Origin: Oscillospiraceae bacterium
GTDB lineage: Bacteria > Bacillota > Clostridia > Oscillospirales > Acutalibacteraceae
Assembly: GCA_003514385.1 (NCBI GenBank)
Contig: DOQR01000006.1
Span: 62,001-126,000 of the forward strand
Reading direction: 5' to 3'
DNA: 64,000 bases
Part shown: positions 15,230 to 22,274 of the stretch, one piece after another
Numbering within the stretch: the first letter of the stretch is position 1
Layout of the letters: the number at the start of each line of letters is the position of its first letter
Translations under genes and position numbers: made by a program
The notes under the pieces: model-generated
Database searches by the model: none
Told to the model about the DNA's origin: nothing
Seen by the model: only the letters and a program-made list of their open reading frames with translations

Positions 15230-15697
15230 ATGATTGAATTCAACGGATATCTTACGGGAGTATCAGAGAAATTCTTTTTTAAAAAGTATGTTACTTATAT
15301 GCAAAACGCAGTTATTTTTGGTTTGGTAATGGTATTGCCTTTGATTTTTATGCTGATGAGAACTTTTCAGACATTTTCAATATTTTACGGATATTGTGCG
15401 GTTTTTGCATATGCCATGATAGCGGTTCGCATTAAAACCCCAAAGGGAAGAAAAGAAATAACGCCTAAAAGAATATATATTGCAGATGATAATCTCATTT
15501 GTATTTCCGATAAACAGACCGAGAGCAGAAGTATCGGATTAGTAAAAACAGCTTATGACTACGGGGAGTTCTACTTCTTGTCATTTCCAATGGGAAAGAA
15601 AAGCGGAAATTTCGTTTGCCAAAAAGATTTGCTCACGCAAGGAACTCTCGAAGAATTTGAAAAACTGTTTGACGGTAAGATAGTAAGAAAATATTAA
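15230..15697 (+). CDS. YcxB-like membrane protein
   Basis: A 155-residue protein starting at ATG 15230, with GAGGAG just upstream; a longer frame from 15194 lacks a ribosome site. Two hydrophobic segments lie at about residues 24-42 and 48-64. The soluble C-terminal part has a YIADDNLICISDKQTESRSI strand pair and a closing QKDLLTQGTLEEFEKLF, the usual shape of YcxB-type C-terminal domains. The role of that family is unknown. It is the last gene of the AT-rich series before the tRNA cluster. Confidence 0.55.
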   Translation: MIEFNGYLTGVSEKFFFKKYVTYMQNAVIFGLVMVLPLIFMLMRTFQTFSIFYGYCAVFAYAMIAVRIKTPKGRKEITPKRIYIADDNLICISDKQTESRSIGLVKTAYDYGEFYFLSFPMGKKSGNFVCQKDLLTQGTLEEFEKLFDGKIVRKY

Positions 15698-15757
15698 AAG
15701 TTACTGCGACCGGGAAAATTGATTGCCTGCAACAAACCGAAACAACCATAAAACTAT

Positions 15758-15790
15758 CCCCAAAAAATTAAATGTTTTTGGGGGTTAGTT
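15758..15790 (+). terminator. Hairpin after the YcxB-like gene
   Basis: CCCCAAAAA (15758-15766) pairs with TTTTTGGGG (15775-15783). There is no T tract beyond a short TTAGTTTATTT, so function as a terminator is only likely. Confidence 0.5.
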
Positions 15791-15894
15791 TATTTGTCAA
15801 TTGTTATTTACCGCGATTTTCAGCCTATCCAAATTCAGAAACTCCGGGTCTTTTAAAGGCTCAAAATAAAAATACGAAAAACTTCAATTTTTTC

Positions 15895-15923
15895 TTGACA
15901 AAGGCGAGTCTCTTTGCTATAAT
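15895..15923 (+). promoter_or_regulatory. Consensus promoter of tRNA-Gly
   Basis: TTGACA at 15895-15900, a 17-base spacer and TATAAT at 15918-15923, ending 13 bases before the tRNA. Confidence 0.92.
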
Positions 15924-15936
15924 CTCTCTTGCAGTT

Positions 15937-16012
15937 GCGGATGTAGCTCATCCGGTAGAGCGCCACCTTGCCAAGGTGGAGGTAGCGAGTTCGAGCCTCG
16001 TCATCCGCTCCA
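15937..16012 (+). tRNA. tRNA-Gly (anticodon GCC)
   Basis: Acceptor halves GCGGATG and CATCCGC pair, the anticodon loop reads TTGCCAA, and the T-loop TTCGAGC and an encoded CCA (16010-16012) are present. It has its own promoter and terminator. Confidence 0.95.
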
Positions 16013-16014
16013 TA

Positions 16015-16052
16015 AACAGTCTTTGTCTTTGATGAAGGCTGTTTTTATTTTT
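16015..16052 (+). terminator. Terminator of tRNA-Gly
   Basis: AACAGTCTT and AAGGCTGTT (one G-T pair) form a hairpin followed by TTTATTTTTAT. Confidence 0.8.
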
Positions 16053-16080
16053 ATCAAAGTACAGTACAACAAGCAAAATA

Positions 16081-16117
16081 AAAAAAGAAAAAGCACCTGC
16101 AAAAGCAAGTGCCTTTT
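16081..16117 (-). terminator. Terminator of tRNA-Thr
   Basis: On the minus strand GCACTTGC, a TTTT loop and GCAGGTGC precede a long T tract. Confidence 0.88.
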
Positions 16118-16118
16118 C

Positions 16119-16194
16119 TGGAGCTACTGGCCGGACTCGAACCGGCGACCTGCTGATTACGAATCAGCTGCTCTACCAACTGAGCCACAGTAGC
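16119..16194 (-). tRNA. tRNA-Thr (anticodon CGT)
   Basis: On the minus strand GCTACTG pairs with CAGTAGC, the anticodon loop reads TTCGTAA, the T-loop is TTCGAGT and the CCA end is encoded (complement of 16119-16121). Total 76 bases. Confidence 0.95.
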
Positions 16195-16216
16195 AGAAAA
16201 AATCAACAGCTCATAT

Positions 16217-16245
16217 ATTATAAGCGAGACTTCGCTTTTTTGCAA
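16217..16245 (-). promoter_or_regulatory. Promoter of tRNA-Thr
   Basis: On the minus strand TTGCAA (complement of 16240-16245), a 17-base spacer and TATAAT (complement of 16217-16222). Confidence 0.8.
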
Positions 16246-16306
16246 GAGCTTTTTCCAATTTTGTTGACCGTCGAAAAAATATTTTTGCGCCGCGCGTCCG
16301 CCGCTC

Positions 16307-16335
16307 TTGCTTCCGGCTTTCTTCTGTGCTATAAT
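16307..16335 (+). promoter_or_regulatory. Promoter of tRNA-Arg
   Basis: TTGCTT at 16307-16312, a 17-base spacer and TATAAT at 16330-16335, just before the tRNA at 16346. Confidence 0.8.
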
Positions 16336-16345
16336 ATCCGCACAT

Positions 16346-16422
16346 CCGCCCGTAGCGAAGCTGGATATCGCAGCAGATTCCGATTCTGAAGGCCGGGGGT
16401 TCGAATCCCTCCGGGCGGGCCA
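16346..16422 (+). tRNA. tRNA-Arg (anticodon CCG)
   Basis: CCGCCCG and CGGGCGG form the acceptor stem, GCGA/TCGC the D stem, the anticodon loop is TTCCGAT and the T-loop TTCGAAT. CCA is encoded at 16420-16422. The first pair of the anticodon stem is a G-A mismatch. Length is 77 bases. The AT-rich recombinase relic starts about 240 bases downstream. Confidence 0.9.
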
Positions 16423-16465
16423 AAAGAGACAAACAAGTCTAAAAAGCTTGTTTGTCTCTTTTTTA
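16423..16465 (+). terminator. Terminator of tRNA-Arg
   Basis: A 15-bp inverted repeat from AAAGAGACAAACAAG to CTTGTTTGTCTCTTT, ending in a T tract. Confidence 0.95.
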
Positions 16466-16661
16466 TCCCACGAATAATCAAATATTATGTGTTTTGGAGC
16501 GATTTTAATAGAAAATCGCTCCATTTTTATGTTTAAATCAAAGATCAACTGAACTAACTCACTAATATGTAGGTTTTGCTTTTTTGCAATTCCACTAATA
16601 TCTGTGTTTTATATTGAAACCTTACTTCAAACATATTATAATTAGAAAGGAAACAAAATCT

Positions 16662-17108
16662 ATGAAATTATCATTAATCGAATCCCAACTTTTCGGAAGA
16701 ATCTGTTATGGCTTTAAGGGAGACAACTATGGATTTGTTGAAATCGTGCCCGAACAGGCAGAAGTTGTAAAAACTATCTTCAGAATGTACAGAGAAGAAA
16801 ATAGTTTAGAGGATATCCAAAAATACCTATTAAGCCGCTCCATTTCCTCTCCATCCGGAAAGGTAAAATGGAGCAGAGATGTTCTCAACAAACTTCTCAA
16901 TAATGGAAAATACACAAGAGGTATAATTGATTTTGAAAAATACTGTGAAGTGTATTTTTTAAAAGAAGGAAATTGTCGGAATCCTAACAAAGCGAGCGTG
17001 AAGAAAACATATGCCGAGAGCAACGAAAGAAGAACTGGAGTGGGCATACGCAGTAACACGGGAGAAATTTTTAGAGCGTGTAAACAAGATGTTCCCAATC
17101 AAGACTGA
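16662..17108 (+). pseudogene. Large serine recombinase relic (recombinase domain only)
   Basis: The frame from ATG 16662 encodes FGRICYGFKGDNYGFVEIVP, EQAEVVKTIFRMYREENSLEDI, QKYLLSRSISSPSGKVKWS and RDVLNKLLNNGKYTRGII, the DNA-binding recombinase domain that follows the catalytic domain in large serine recombinases. The N-terminal resolvase domain with the nucleophile serine is missing, and after about residue 115 (near 17008) the frame runs into sequence that fits another frame better. It cannot be an active recombinase and looks like debris of an integrated element. Composition is AT-rich. Confidence 0.75.
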
Positions 17109-17615
17109 TGATTGGAACCGTTATTTAGACGGTATCTTTGAATTGATTTCAAACGACAAAGCCCCACTGTACGAATCGAAAATGAATGCGTATTTAGAAG
17201 AAACTGTAGTAAAGTCTCTGCATCCGTCCGATGATTATGTTTCATTAACGGAAATAGCAAAAAATATGATGCAGCCAATCCAAGTTACTTAATACAAAGC
17301 TGGCTGAGAAGCCGTAACACGGTTGAGTTTCTGGCAACATGGGAAAGAAAGCATAATTCGAATTTTAATGAAGATGCTTTTCAAAGAATAACAGTCGATG
17401 CCAAAACTCCACAGTTCACCTTGACGTCAAAGAAATGGATTGACCTGACAAATGCTATTGGAATAATATCCAAGCAAGGTAAAAGCGGCGGGACAATGGC
17501 ACATCCGTTTATTGCTTGCGATTTTGAGATGTGGAATAGCTCCCAAATACGGTATGAAGTAATTAATAAATTCACAAACTCGAAAACGCAAACAGAAAAT
17601 AATACTACTGTTTAG
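17011..17615 (+). pseudogene. KilA-N domain protein, frameshifted
   Basis: From ATG 17011 the frame reads a helical leader of about 75 residues and then DDYVSLTEIAK, the first strand and helix of a KilA-N domain. At the A-run 17259-17264 the frame breaks. The neighbouring frame continues without a gap: AANPSYLIQSWLRSRNTVEF, LATWERKHNSNFNEDAF, TSKKWIDLTNAIGII and GGTMAHPFIACDFEMWNS, to a stop at 17613-17615. Two extra A residues in the run would explain the break. KilA-N proteins are DNA-binding proteins typical of phages and mobile elements. The stop lies nine bases before the next gene, so the two were probably one operon. Confidence 0.8.
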
Positions 17616-17623
17616 AGGTGAAA

Positions 17624-18625
17624 ATGGAATTTAATAAAGTACAAAATGCTGCTTATGAGTTGATTCAATCGGATGCCAGATTTCTTTATACGCTTACTGA
17701 CATGAGTCAAAATGCAAGCAATATTAATAGTAACTATATATTGATGTGCCAACCATATATTGGAATCTTTGCAAACGGTGCGGAACAGTGGTGCAAAAAG
17801 TTAGGACTAAAAGCGCCCTCATTTAACGAACAAGAAAAGAAATATTACGATTCATTAAGGCAAAGTCACAAACTTCTTGAGAAAACATATGCTGAGTATG
17901 CCGCTCTAATGATGAGTAAACTTTCTGAAAGTGATCAATACTTTTATAGCATTCGAAGACTGCGCGAAAAAGTATTTGGATACTACAATGTAGGAACCGA
18001 TCTTTTTGATGGGGAATACTGCGGAAATACAATTTTTGGTGCTGCTAATATGCCCATACCACTTTTAAACAATCAAAATGTTGGTATAAAGATAAAAGAT
18101 CTAAGTGTTATAGCCGGTAAGCTCGCAGCATTTTTTGAATGTAAGGCATTTGTTCCATTTTTATATGATGATAAAAAGAATACTGTAGAATACAAAGATT
18201 TTCATTTTTTTGATGATTGCCCACTTAAAGAAAAAAATGAATTAGGCGTAGTACTTTTTTCAATATTATGTAACATTAATTATGCTACTGTTTTTATCGA
18301 AAAATTTTTCTCTGAAGAGATTCCACAGAAATTTAAATTTGCATATTTGCAGTATTATTATTTGTGTGACTTTGTAAATGAACTAAGGCTTGCTAAAGGG
18401 ACTAATTATTCAATTGATGATTCTCTTCAGAACAGAGAACTGCGAAATTGCCTTGCACATTATGGATTGGGTCAATACTTAGAGGAGAATGATATTATTG
18501 AACCAGATATATTGAAGGGTCTTACTGTTAAAGCGTTTAATTTAGATTACTTTGAAACTAAGCGGCAATTGTTTAAACATCTTCTTAATTTACGAGATCA
18601 AATTCAAACTAACATATTGGCGTAA
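17624..18625 (+). CDS. Unassigned protein with HEPN-like R-x4-H motif
   Basis: A 333-residue, mostly helical protein starting at ATG 17624, with AGAGGTG upstream. No family is recognised with certainty. Near the C-terminus it has NRELRNCLAHYGLGQYL: arginine 274 and histidine 279 form the R-x4-H pattern that defines HEPN ribonucleases, in a helix of the right look, with more helices after it. HEPN proteins are common toxins of defence systems, so an RNase toxin or abortive-infection effector is an inference. The context supports it: AT-rich, directly downstream of a KilA-N gene and a recombinase relic. The frame is intact, unlike its neighbours. Confidence 0.6.
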   Translation: MEFNKVQNAAYELIQSDARFLYTLTDMSQNASNINSNYILMCQPYIGIFANGAEQWCKKLGLKAPSFNEQEKKYYDSLRQSHKLLEKTYAEYAALMMSKLSESDQYFYSIRRLREKVFGYYNVGTDLFDGEYCGNTIFGAANMPIPLLNNQNVGIKIKDLSVIAGKLAAFFECKAFVPFLYDDKKNTVEYKDFHFFDDCPLKEKNELGVVLFSILCNINYATVFIEKFFSEEIPQKFKFAYLQYYYLCDFVNELRLAKGTNYSIDDSLQNRELRNCLAHYGLGQYLEENDIIEPDILKGLTVKAFNLDYFETKRQLFKHLLNLRDQIQTNILA

Positions 18626-18713
18626 ATTTGTAGAAATAATTCCATTGAAGAAAAACGTTTGTTCAAATCAAGACAGCGAAAACGCAAAAACATCTCTATT
18701 GTCCTGTCTTCAC

Positions 18714-18746
18714 AAAAACGGCAAGCATTGAATGCTTGCCGTTTTT
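18714..18746 (+). terminator. Terminator closing the AT-rich island
   Basis: AACGGCAAGCATT and AATGCTTGCCGTT form a near-perfect hairpin with a two-base loop, followed by TTTT. The rest of 18626-18845 holds no gene. Confidence 0.92.
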
Positions 18747-18800
18747 ACTTCTTCACTCTTACCTCTTCACTTTTCACTGATATTCTTCAAATAACAGCTC

Positions 18801-18829
18801 CGGCGGCAGGGACTTTCCCCGCCGCCGGT
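18801..18829. other. GC-rich hairpin after aspartokinase
   Basis: CCGGCGGCAGGGACTTT and TCCCCGCCGCCGG form a strong stem just beyond the 3' end of the minus-strand kinase gene. No T tract follows, so it may protect or pause rather than terminate. Confidence 0.45.
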
Positions 18830-18845
18830 CGTTTTGTTGTTTTAT

Positions 18846-20156
18846 TTATTTCACGAATGCCGAATATATCGTGTTTATCGTGCGCTCGTAGTCGCGCTCC
18901 GCGACGGCGATGACGATGTTTATCTCGCTCGAGCCCTGGTCGATCATCTTTATGTTGATGTTCTCCTTGGCGAGGCTCGAGAATATAGTGCCCGCAACGC
19001 CGCGCGTGGACTTCATCGAGCGTCCGACGACCGCGATGAGTGCGATGCCGTTCTCGACCGTCACGCTGCTCGCCGAAGTGACTTTCTTTATATCGTAGAC
19101 TATATCATCCGTCTCGTCGCCGAGGCTCGTAGTCTCAACAACGATGCTGAAGTTGTCGATTCCCGAGGGGATATGCTCGAAATTCACGCCGTGCTCCTCG
19201 AGCACCTCGAGCATCTTGCGCACCGCTCCGCACTCGTCGTGGATGCGGTATTTTTCAATGTTTATCGAAGAGAAGCCCTTGCGCCCCGCCACGCCGGTGA
19301 CAGTGTTCTCGGCAGGCTCGTCAGTGTCGGCAAGGATAAGCGTGCCGGCGTCCTCCGGGGAGTTGGTGTTCTTTATTCTGATCGGAATTTTCTTCTGCAT
19401 GACGGGGAATATCGCGTCCTCGTGAATAACAGTCGCGCCCATATACGAAAGCTCGCGCAGCTCCCTGTATGTAACGGTCTTCATGACCTGCGGATTATCA
19501 ACGACGCGCGGGTCGGCGATGAGGAAGCCCGAGACATCCGTCCAGTTCTCATAGAGATCGGCATCGGCCGCCGCCGCGACTATCGAGCCTGTTATATCCG
19601 AACCGCCGCGAGAAAATGTGCGGATAGTATCATTGGGCATTGAGCCGTAGAAACCTGGAATGACTGCGTACTCAGTATAGCTCAGGCGCTCGCGCAGAAT
19701 GGGTATCGTGCGCTTTGCGTCGTATTTGCCGCTCTCGTCGAAGAATATAACATCGGCGGCATCTATAAACGCGAAGCCGAGCAGCTTTGCGACTATCTTG
19801 CCGTTGAGATACTCGCCTCTCGATGCGGCATAGTCGCGGCCGGCGCGTCCGATAAAATTGAGGCGTATATGCTCAAAATCATCTTCGAGAGACATATCGA
19901 GCCCGAGTCCGGAAATTATATCATTGTAGCGGTTCTTTATCTTCTGGAATATCTCTTCAAAATCGCCGCCTCTCGATGCGGAATCGTAGCAGGCATAGAA
20001 CATATCGGTAACTTTTGTATCTCCGCTGAAACGCTTGCCGGGCGCAGACGGCACGACATAGCGGCGGTCGGGATCTGATCTGATTATATCGGCGACCTTG
20101 AGAAACTGCTTCGCCTCTGCGAGCGAAGTTCCGCCGAACTTGACGACTTTTGTCAT
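18846..20156 (-). CDS. lysC: Aspartate kinase
   Basis: A 436-residue aspartokinase, which phosphorylates aspartate at the entry to lysine, threonine and methionine synthesis. It begins with VVKFGGTSLA, the ATP-site K-F-G-G-T-S motif, and has RTFSRGGSDITGSIVAA and NWTDVSGFLIADPRVV in the catalytic half. The C-terminal third has two ACT-type repeats (starting near FSSINIEKY and AVVGRSMKSTRGVAGTIFSSLA), so feedback inhibition is likely. It is transcribed alone, with AAAAGGGGAGAG upstream of the ATG. Confidence 0.95.
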   Translation of the reverse strand: MTKVVKFGGTSLAEAKQFLKVADIIRSDPDRRYVVPSAPGKRFSGDTKVTDMFYACYDSASRGGDFEEIFQKIKNRYNDIISGLGLDMSLEDDFEHIRLNFIGRAGRDYAASRGEYLNGKIVAKLLGFAFIDAADVIFFDESGKYDAKRTIPILRERLSYTEYAVIPGFYGSMPNDTIRTFSRGGSDITGSIVAAAADADLYENWTDVSGFLIADPRVVDNPQVMKTVTYRELRELSYMGATVIHEDAIFPVMQKKIPIRIKNTNSPEDAGTLILADTDEPAENTVTGVAGRKGFSSINIEKYRIHDECGAVRKMLEVLEEHGVNFEHIPSGIDNFSIVVETTSLGDETDDIVYDIKKVTSASSVTVENGIALIAVVGRSMKSTRGVAGTIFSSLAKENINIKMIDQGSSEINIVIAVAERDYERTINTIYSAFVK

Positions 20157-20406
20157 AAGGCTCTCCCCTTTTAAAATTGAAGATACTTTATTATACTAAA
20201 ATGCCGATAAATTGTTACTCTTAAAAAGAAAAATAGCCATATCTGTGCCGATTTCGGAACAAAAGACAAAAAAAGGCAGGCTTTCGCGGCATTTATCTGC
20301 AGTTTTGAGGTCAATTCAGCCGTTTTAGTGAATAGGATATAGACACCCGCACAAATTACAAATCAATAACAGAGTGTAACAGTAGGTTACAGTTTGCACG
20401 CTTTTG

Positions 20407-20435
20407 TTGCAAAGTTCGACATTTTATACTATAAT
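20407..20435 (+). promoter_or_regulatory. Promoter of the polysaccharide deacetylase gene
   Basis: TTGCAA at 20407-20412, a 17-base spacer and TATAAT at 20430-20435. The 328-base gap from 20157 to 20484 shows nothing else that I can support. Confidence 0.75.
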
Positions 20436-20484
20436 ATCAGCTGTTCTCAGCTGTTCGTAAGTTTTTACGGAAAGGAAAAACGAT

Positions 20485-21978
20485 ATGAAAAAATTATTTC
20501 GCCGTCTCGCGGCTCTGATGTGCACCGTGCTGTTTATTTTCGGCGCGGCGGGCTGTGCGGTCAAAAGCGATAAACAGAAAGAGGAGCTGAGTCTCAAGTT
20601 CCAGCACACCGCCCAGGACAGGGAGGTCGGCGAGACACAGTCGATGATAACATACGAAAATCACTACGCCTACGGCATTCACTACCCCGCGATAGGGGTT
20701 GAGGCGATAGACAGCCGAATAAAAGCGGCGGCGCAGGAGATAGCCGACGGGTTTGTCAAAGAAGTGCCGAACTCGAAGCCCAAGGGCGAGCTGCCGACGC
20801 TGAGCGCCGACTACAAGAGCTATCTTGTGACGGACAACGGAAAGAACAAATATGTCAGCATCGTGTTCGAGATAAAGACCGACATTCCCGACAAGAGCAT
20901 CAAGACGGACAGCATAGAGACGCTCGTCTTTGATATCCCCTCCGGCAAGCAGCTGAGCGCGGACGATATTTTTTCTGACGGCTACGAGAAAATCGCCAGC
21001 ACGCGGGTTGTATCCTATTTCACCGCCAACCGCCTGTTCAACGCGGGCGTAGGCTCGGATAAATTCAAACAGAACACCTCTGCCGATAAAAAGAACTTCA
21101 CAAAATTCTCGATAAGCTCCGACAGCCTAACATTCTATTTTGACTCGGGCGTTCTCTTTGACGAAGAAAAAGGCTGCGTTGAAGCGGTGTTCCAGCTCAA
21201 TGATATAAAGCCGATATTCTCAGCCGAAGCCGCAAAGGTTCTGCTCGGCGCGGAGGCGGTCACAGAAACCACACAACAAAATTCGATCAAGCCCGAGAGC
21301 ACAACACAGCACAAAAAGCCGAATCTCCCCGCGGGGGTCAAATATATCGCGTTCACATTTGACGACGGTCCGAGCAAGATCGTGACCAACCGAATCCTCG
21401 ACACACTCCAGAAATACAACGGCAAGGCGACGTTCTTCGTTCTCGGCACGCGCGTCGGAAGCTACTCGGCAGAGGTCAAGCGCGCCTACTCGATGGGATG
21501 CGAAATCGGCAGCCACTCATGGAGCCACGCGAATCTCAGAAAGATAAGCGCGCAGGAGCGCAAGCAGGAGATAAACAAGACGAACGCCATAATCAAAGAG
21601 GTCATCGGCGTGGAGCCGACCCTGTTCAGAGTGCCATACGGCGACTACAAGGGAATTCAGAAAGACTTCGACCTCCCGCTCATCCAGTGGTGCATTGACA
21701 CCGAGGACTGGAAATACAAGGACAGGCAGGGGTCCGGCAGAACTCAGGCTCAGCGCAACGCGGACATGCAGAAGATAATCTCATCTGTTGTCGACCACGC
21801 GACCGGCGGCGAGATAGTCCTCATGCACGATCTCTACGACATGACAGCCGACGCATTTGAGCAGATAGCCGCCGAGCTGCACGCCGAGGGATTTGAATTC
21901 GTCACCGTCCACGAGCTCTACAACATCTACGGCAAGACGCTCGAGCCCGGAAAAGTCTATTTCTCGCCAAAACAGTAA
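20485..21978 (+). CDS. Lipoprotein polysaccharide deacetylase, PdaC-like
   Basis: A 497-residue exported enzyme. The N-terminus is a lipoprotein signal ending in AAGC with the lipid cysteine at residue 24. Residues about 45-255 fit the DUF4163/DUF3298 modules found before the catalytic domain of PdaC-type enzymes. Residues about 285-480 are a NodB domain: AFTFDDGPSK with the catalytic and metal aspartates, GSHSWSH with the metal histidines, RVPYGDYKG, IDTEDWKYK and a late VLMHDLYD. Such enzymes remove acetyl groups from cell-wall peptidoglycan, often giving lysozyme resistance. It is monocistronic with a clear terminator. Confidence 0.92.
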   Translation: MKKLFRRLAALMCTVLFIFGAAGCAVKSDKQKEELSLKFQHTAQDREVGETQSMITYENHYAYGIHYPAIGVEAIDSRIKAAAQEIADGFVKEVPNSKPKGELPTLSADYKSYLVTDNGKNKYVSIVFEIKTDIPDKSIKTDSIETLVFDIPSGKQLSADDIFSDGYEKIASTRVVSYFTANRLFNAGVGSDKFKQNTSADKKNFTKFSISSDSLTFYFDSGVLFDEEKGCVEAVFQLNDIKPIFSAEAAKVLLGAEAVTETTQQNSIKPESTTQHKKPNLPAGVKYIAFTFDDGPSKIVTNRILDTLQKYNGKATFFVLGTRVGSYSAEVKRAYSMGCEIGSHSWSHANLRKISAQERKQEINKTNAIIKEVIGVEPTLFRVPYGDYKGIQKDFDLPLIQWCIDTEDWKYKDRQGSGRTQAQRNADMQKIISSVVDHATGGEIVLMHDLYDMTADAFEQIAAELHAEGFEFVTVHELYNIYGKTLEPGKVYFSPKQ

Positions 21979-21993
21979 CGAAAGCATAAAAGC

Positions 21994-22030
21994 AAAAAGC
22001 CAAGCTGTGTTTTGCAGCTTGGCTTTTTTT
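21994..22030 (+). terminator. Terminator of the deacetylase gene
   Basis: AAAAAGCCAAGCTG and CAGCTTGGCTTTTT form a strong hairpin with a T tract. Confidence 0.95.
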
Positions 22031-22045
22031 GTTGGGGCGGTTATA

Positions 22046-22204
22046 AATTGGGATTTGCAGTCGTAAATATTGGCAATATTATAATTTGGCGCAACCGCAC
22101 ACATTTCATTTGTAGAGCGAAGTAAAGTAACCTCTCAGTTCCGGCTTACACCAAGCCAGCTTCTCTGTAAGGAGCTAAAATCGATTATGCGGCAAATCCC
22201 AATT
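22046..22204. repeat. Small inverted-repeat element
   Basis: An exact 13-bp inverted repeat, AATTGGGATTTGC at 22046-22058 and its complement at 22192-22204, bounds 133 bases with no open reading frame. A sequence with the same GTGGGG..ATAAATTGG(G)ATTT core is found in reverse orientation at 51936-51985, so this looks like a dispersed non-autonomous repeat. Confidence 0.55.
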
Positions 22205-22227
22205 CATCTCTCATATAATGTAAAACA

Positions 22228-22271
22228 AGCAAGCTCAGGCACAGCGGTTATATACCGCGCCTGAGCTTTTG
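22228..22271 (-). terminator. Terminator of the lipase gene
   Basis: AAGCTCAGGC and GCCTGAGCTT pair around an inner GCGGT/ACCGC stem. T-rich sequence follows on both strands. Confidence 0.75.
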
Positions 22272-22274
22272 ATA

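Noticed and set aside
15772..16548. Frames running through the tRNA genes on both strands
   Set aside because: They coincide with tRNA-Gly, tRNA-Thr and tRNA-Arg and their terminators; none has a family match.
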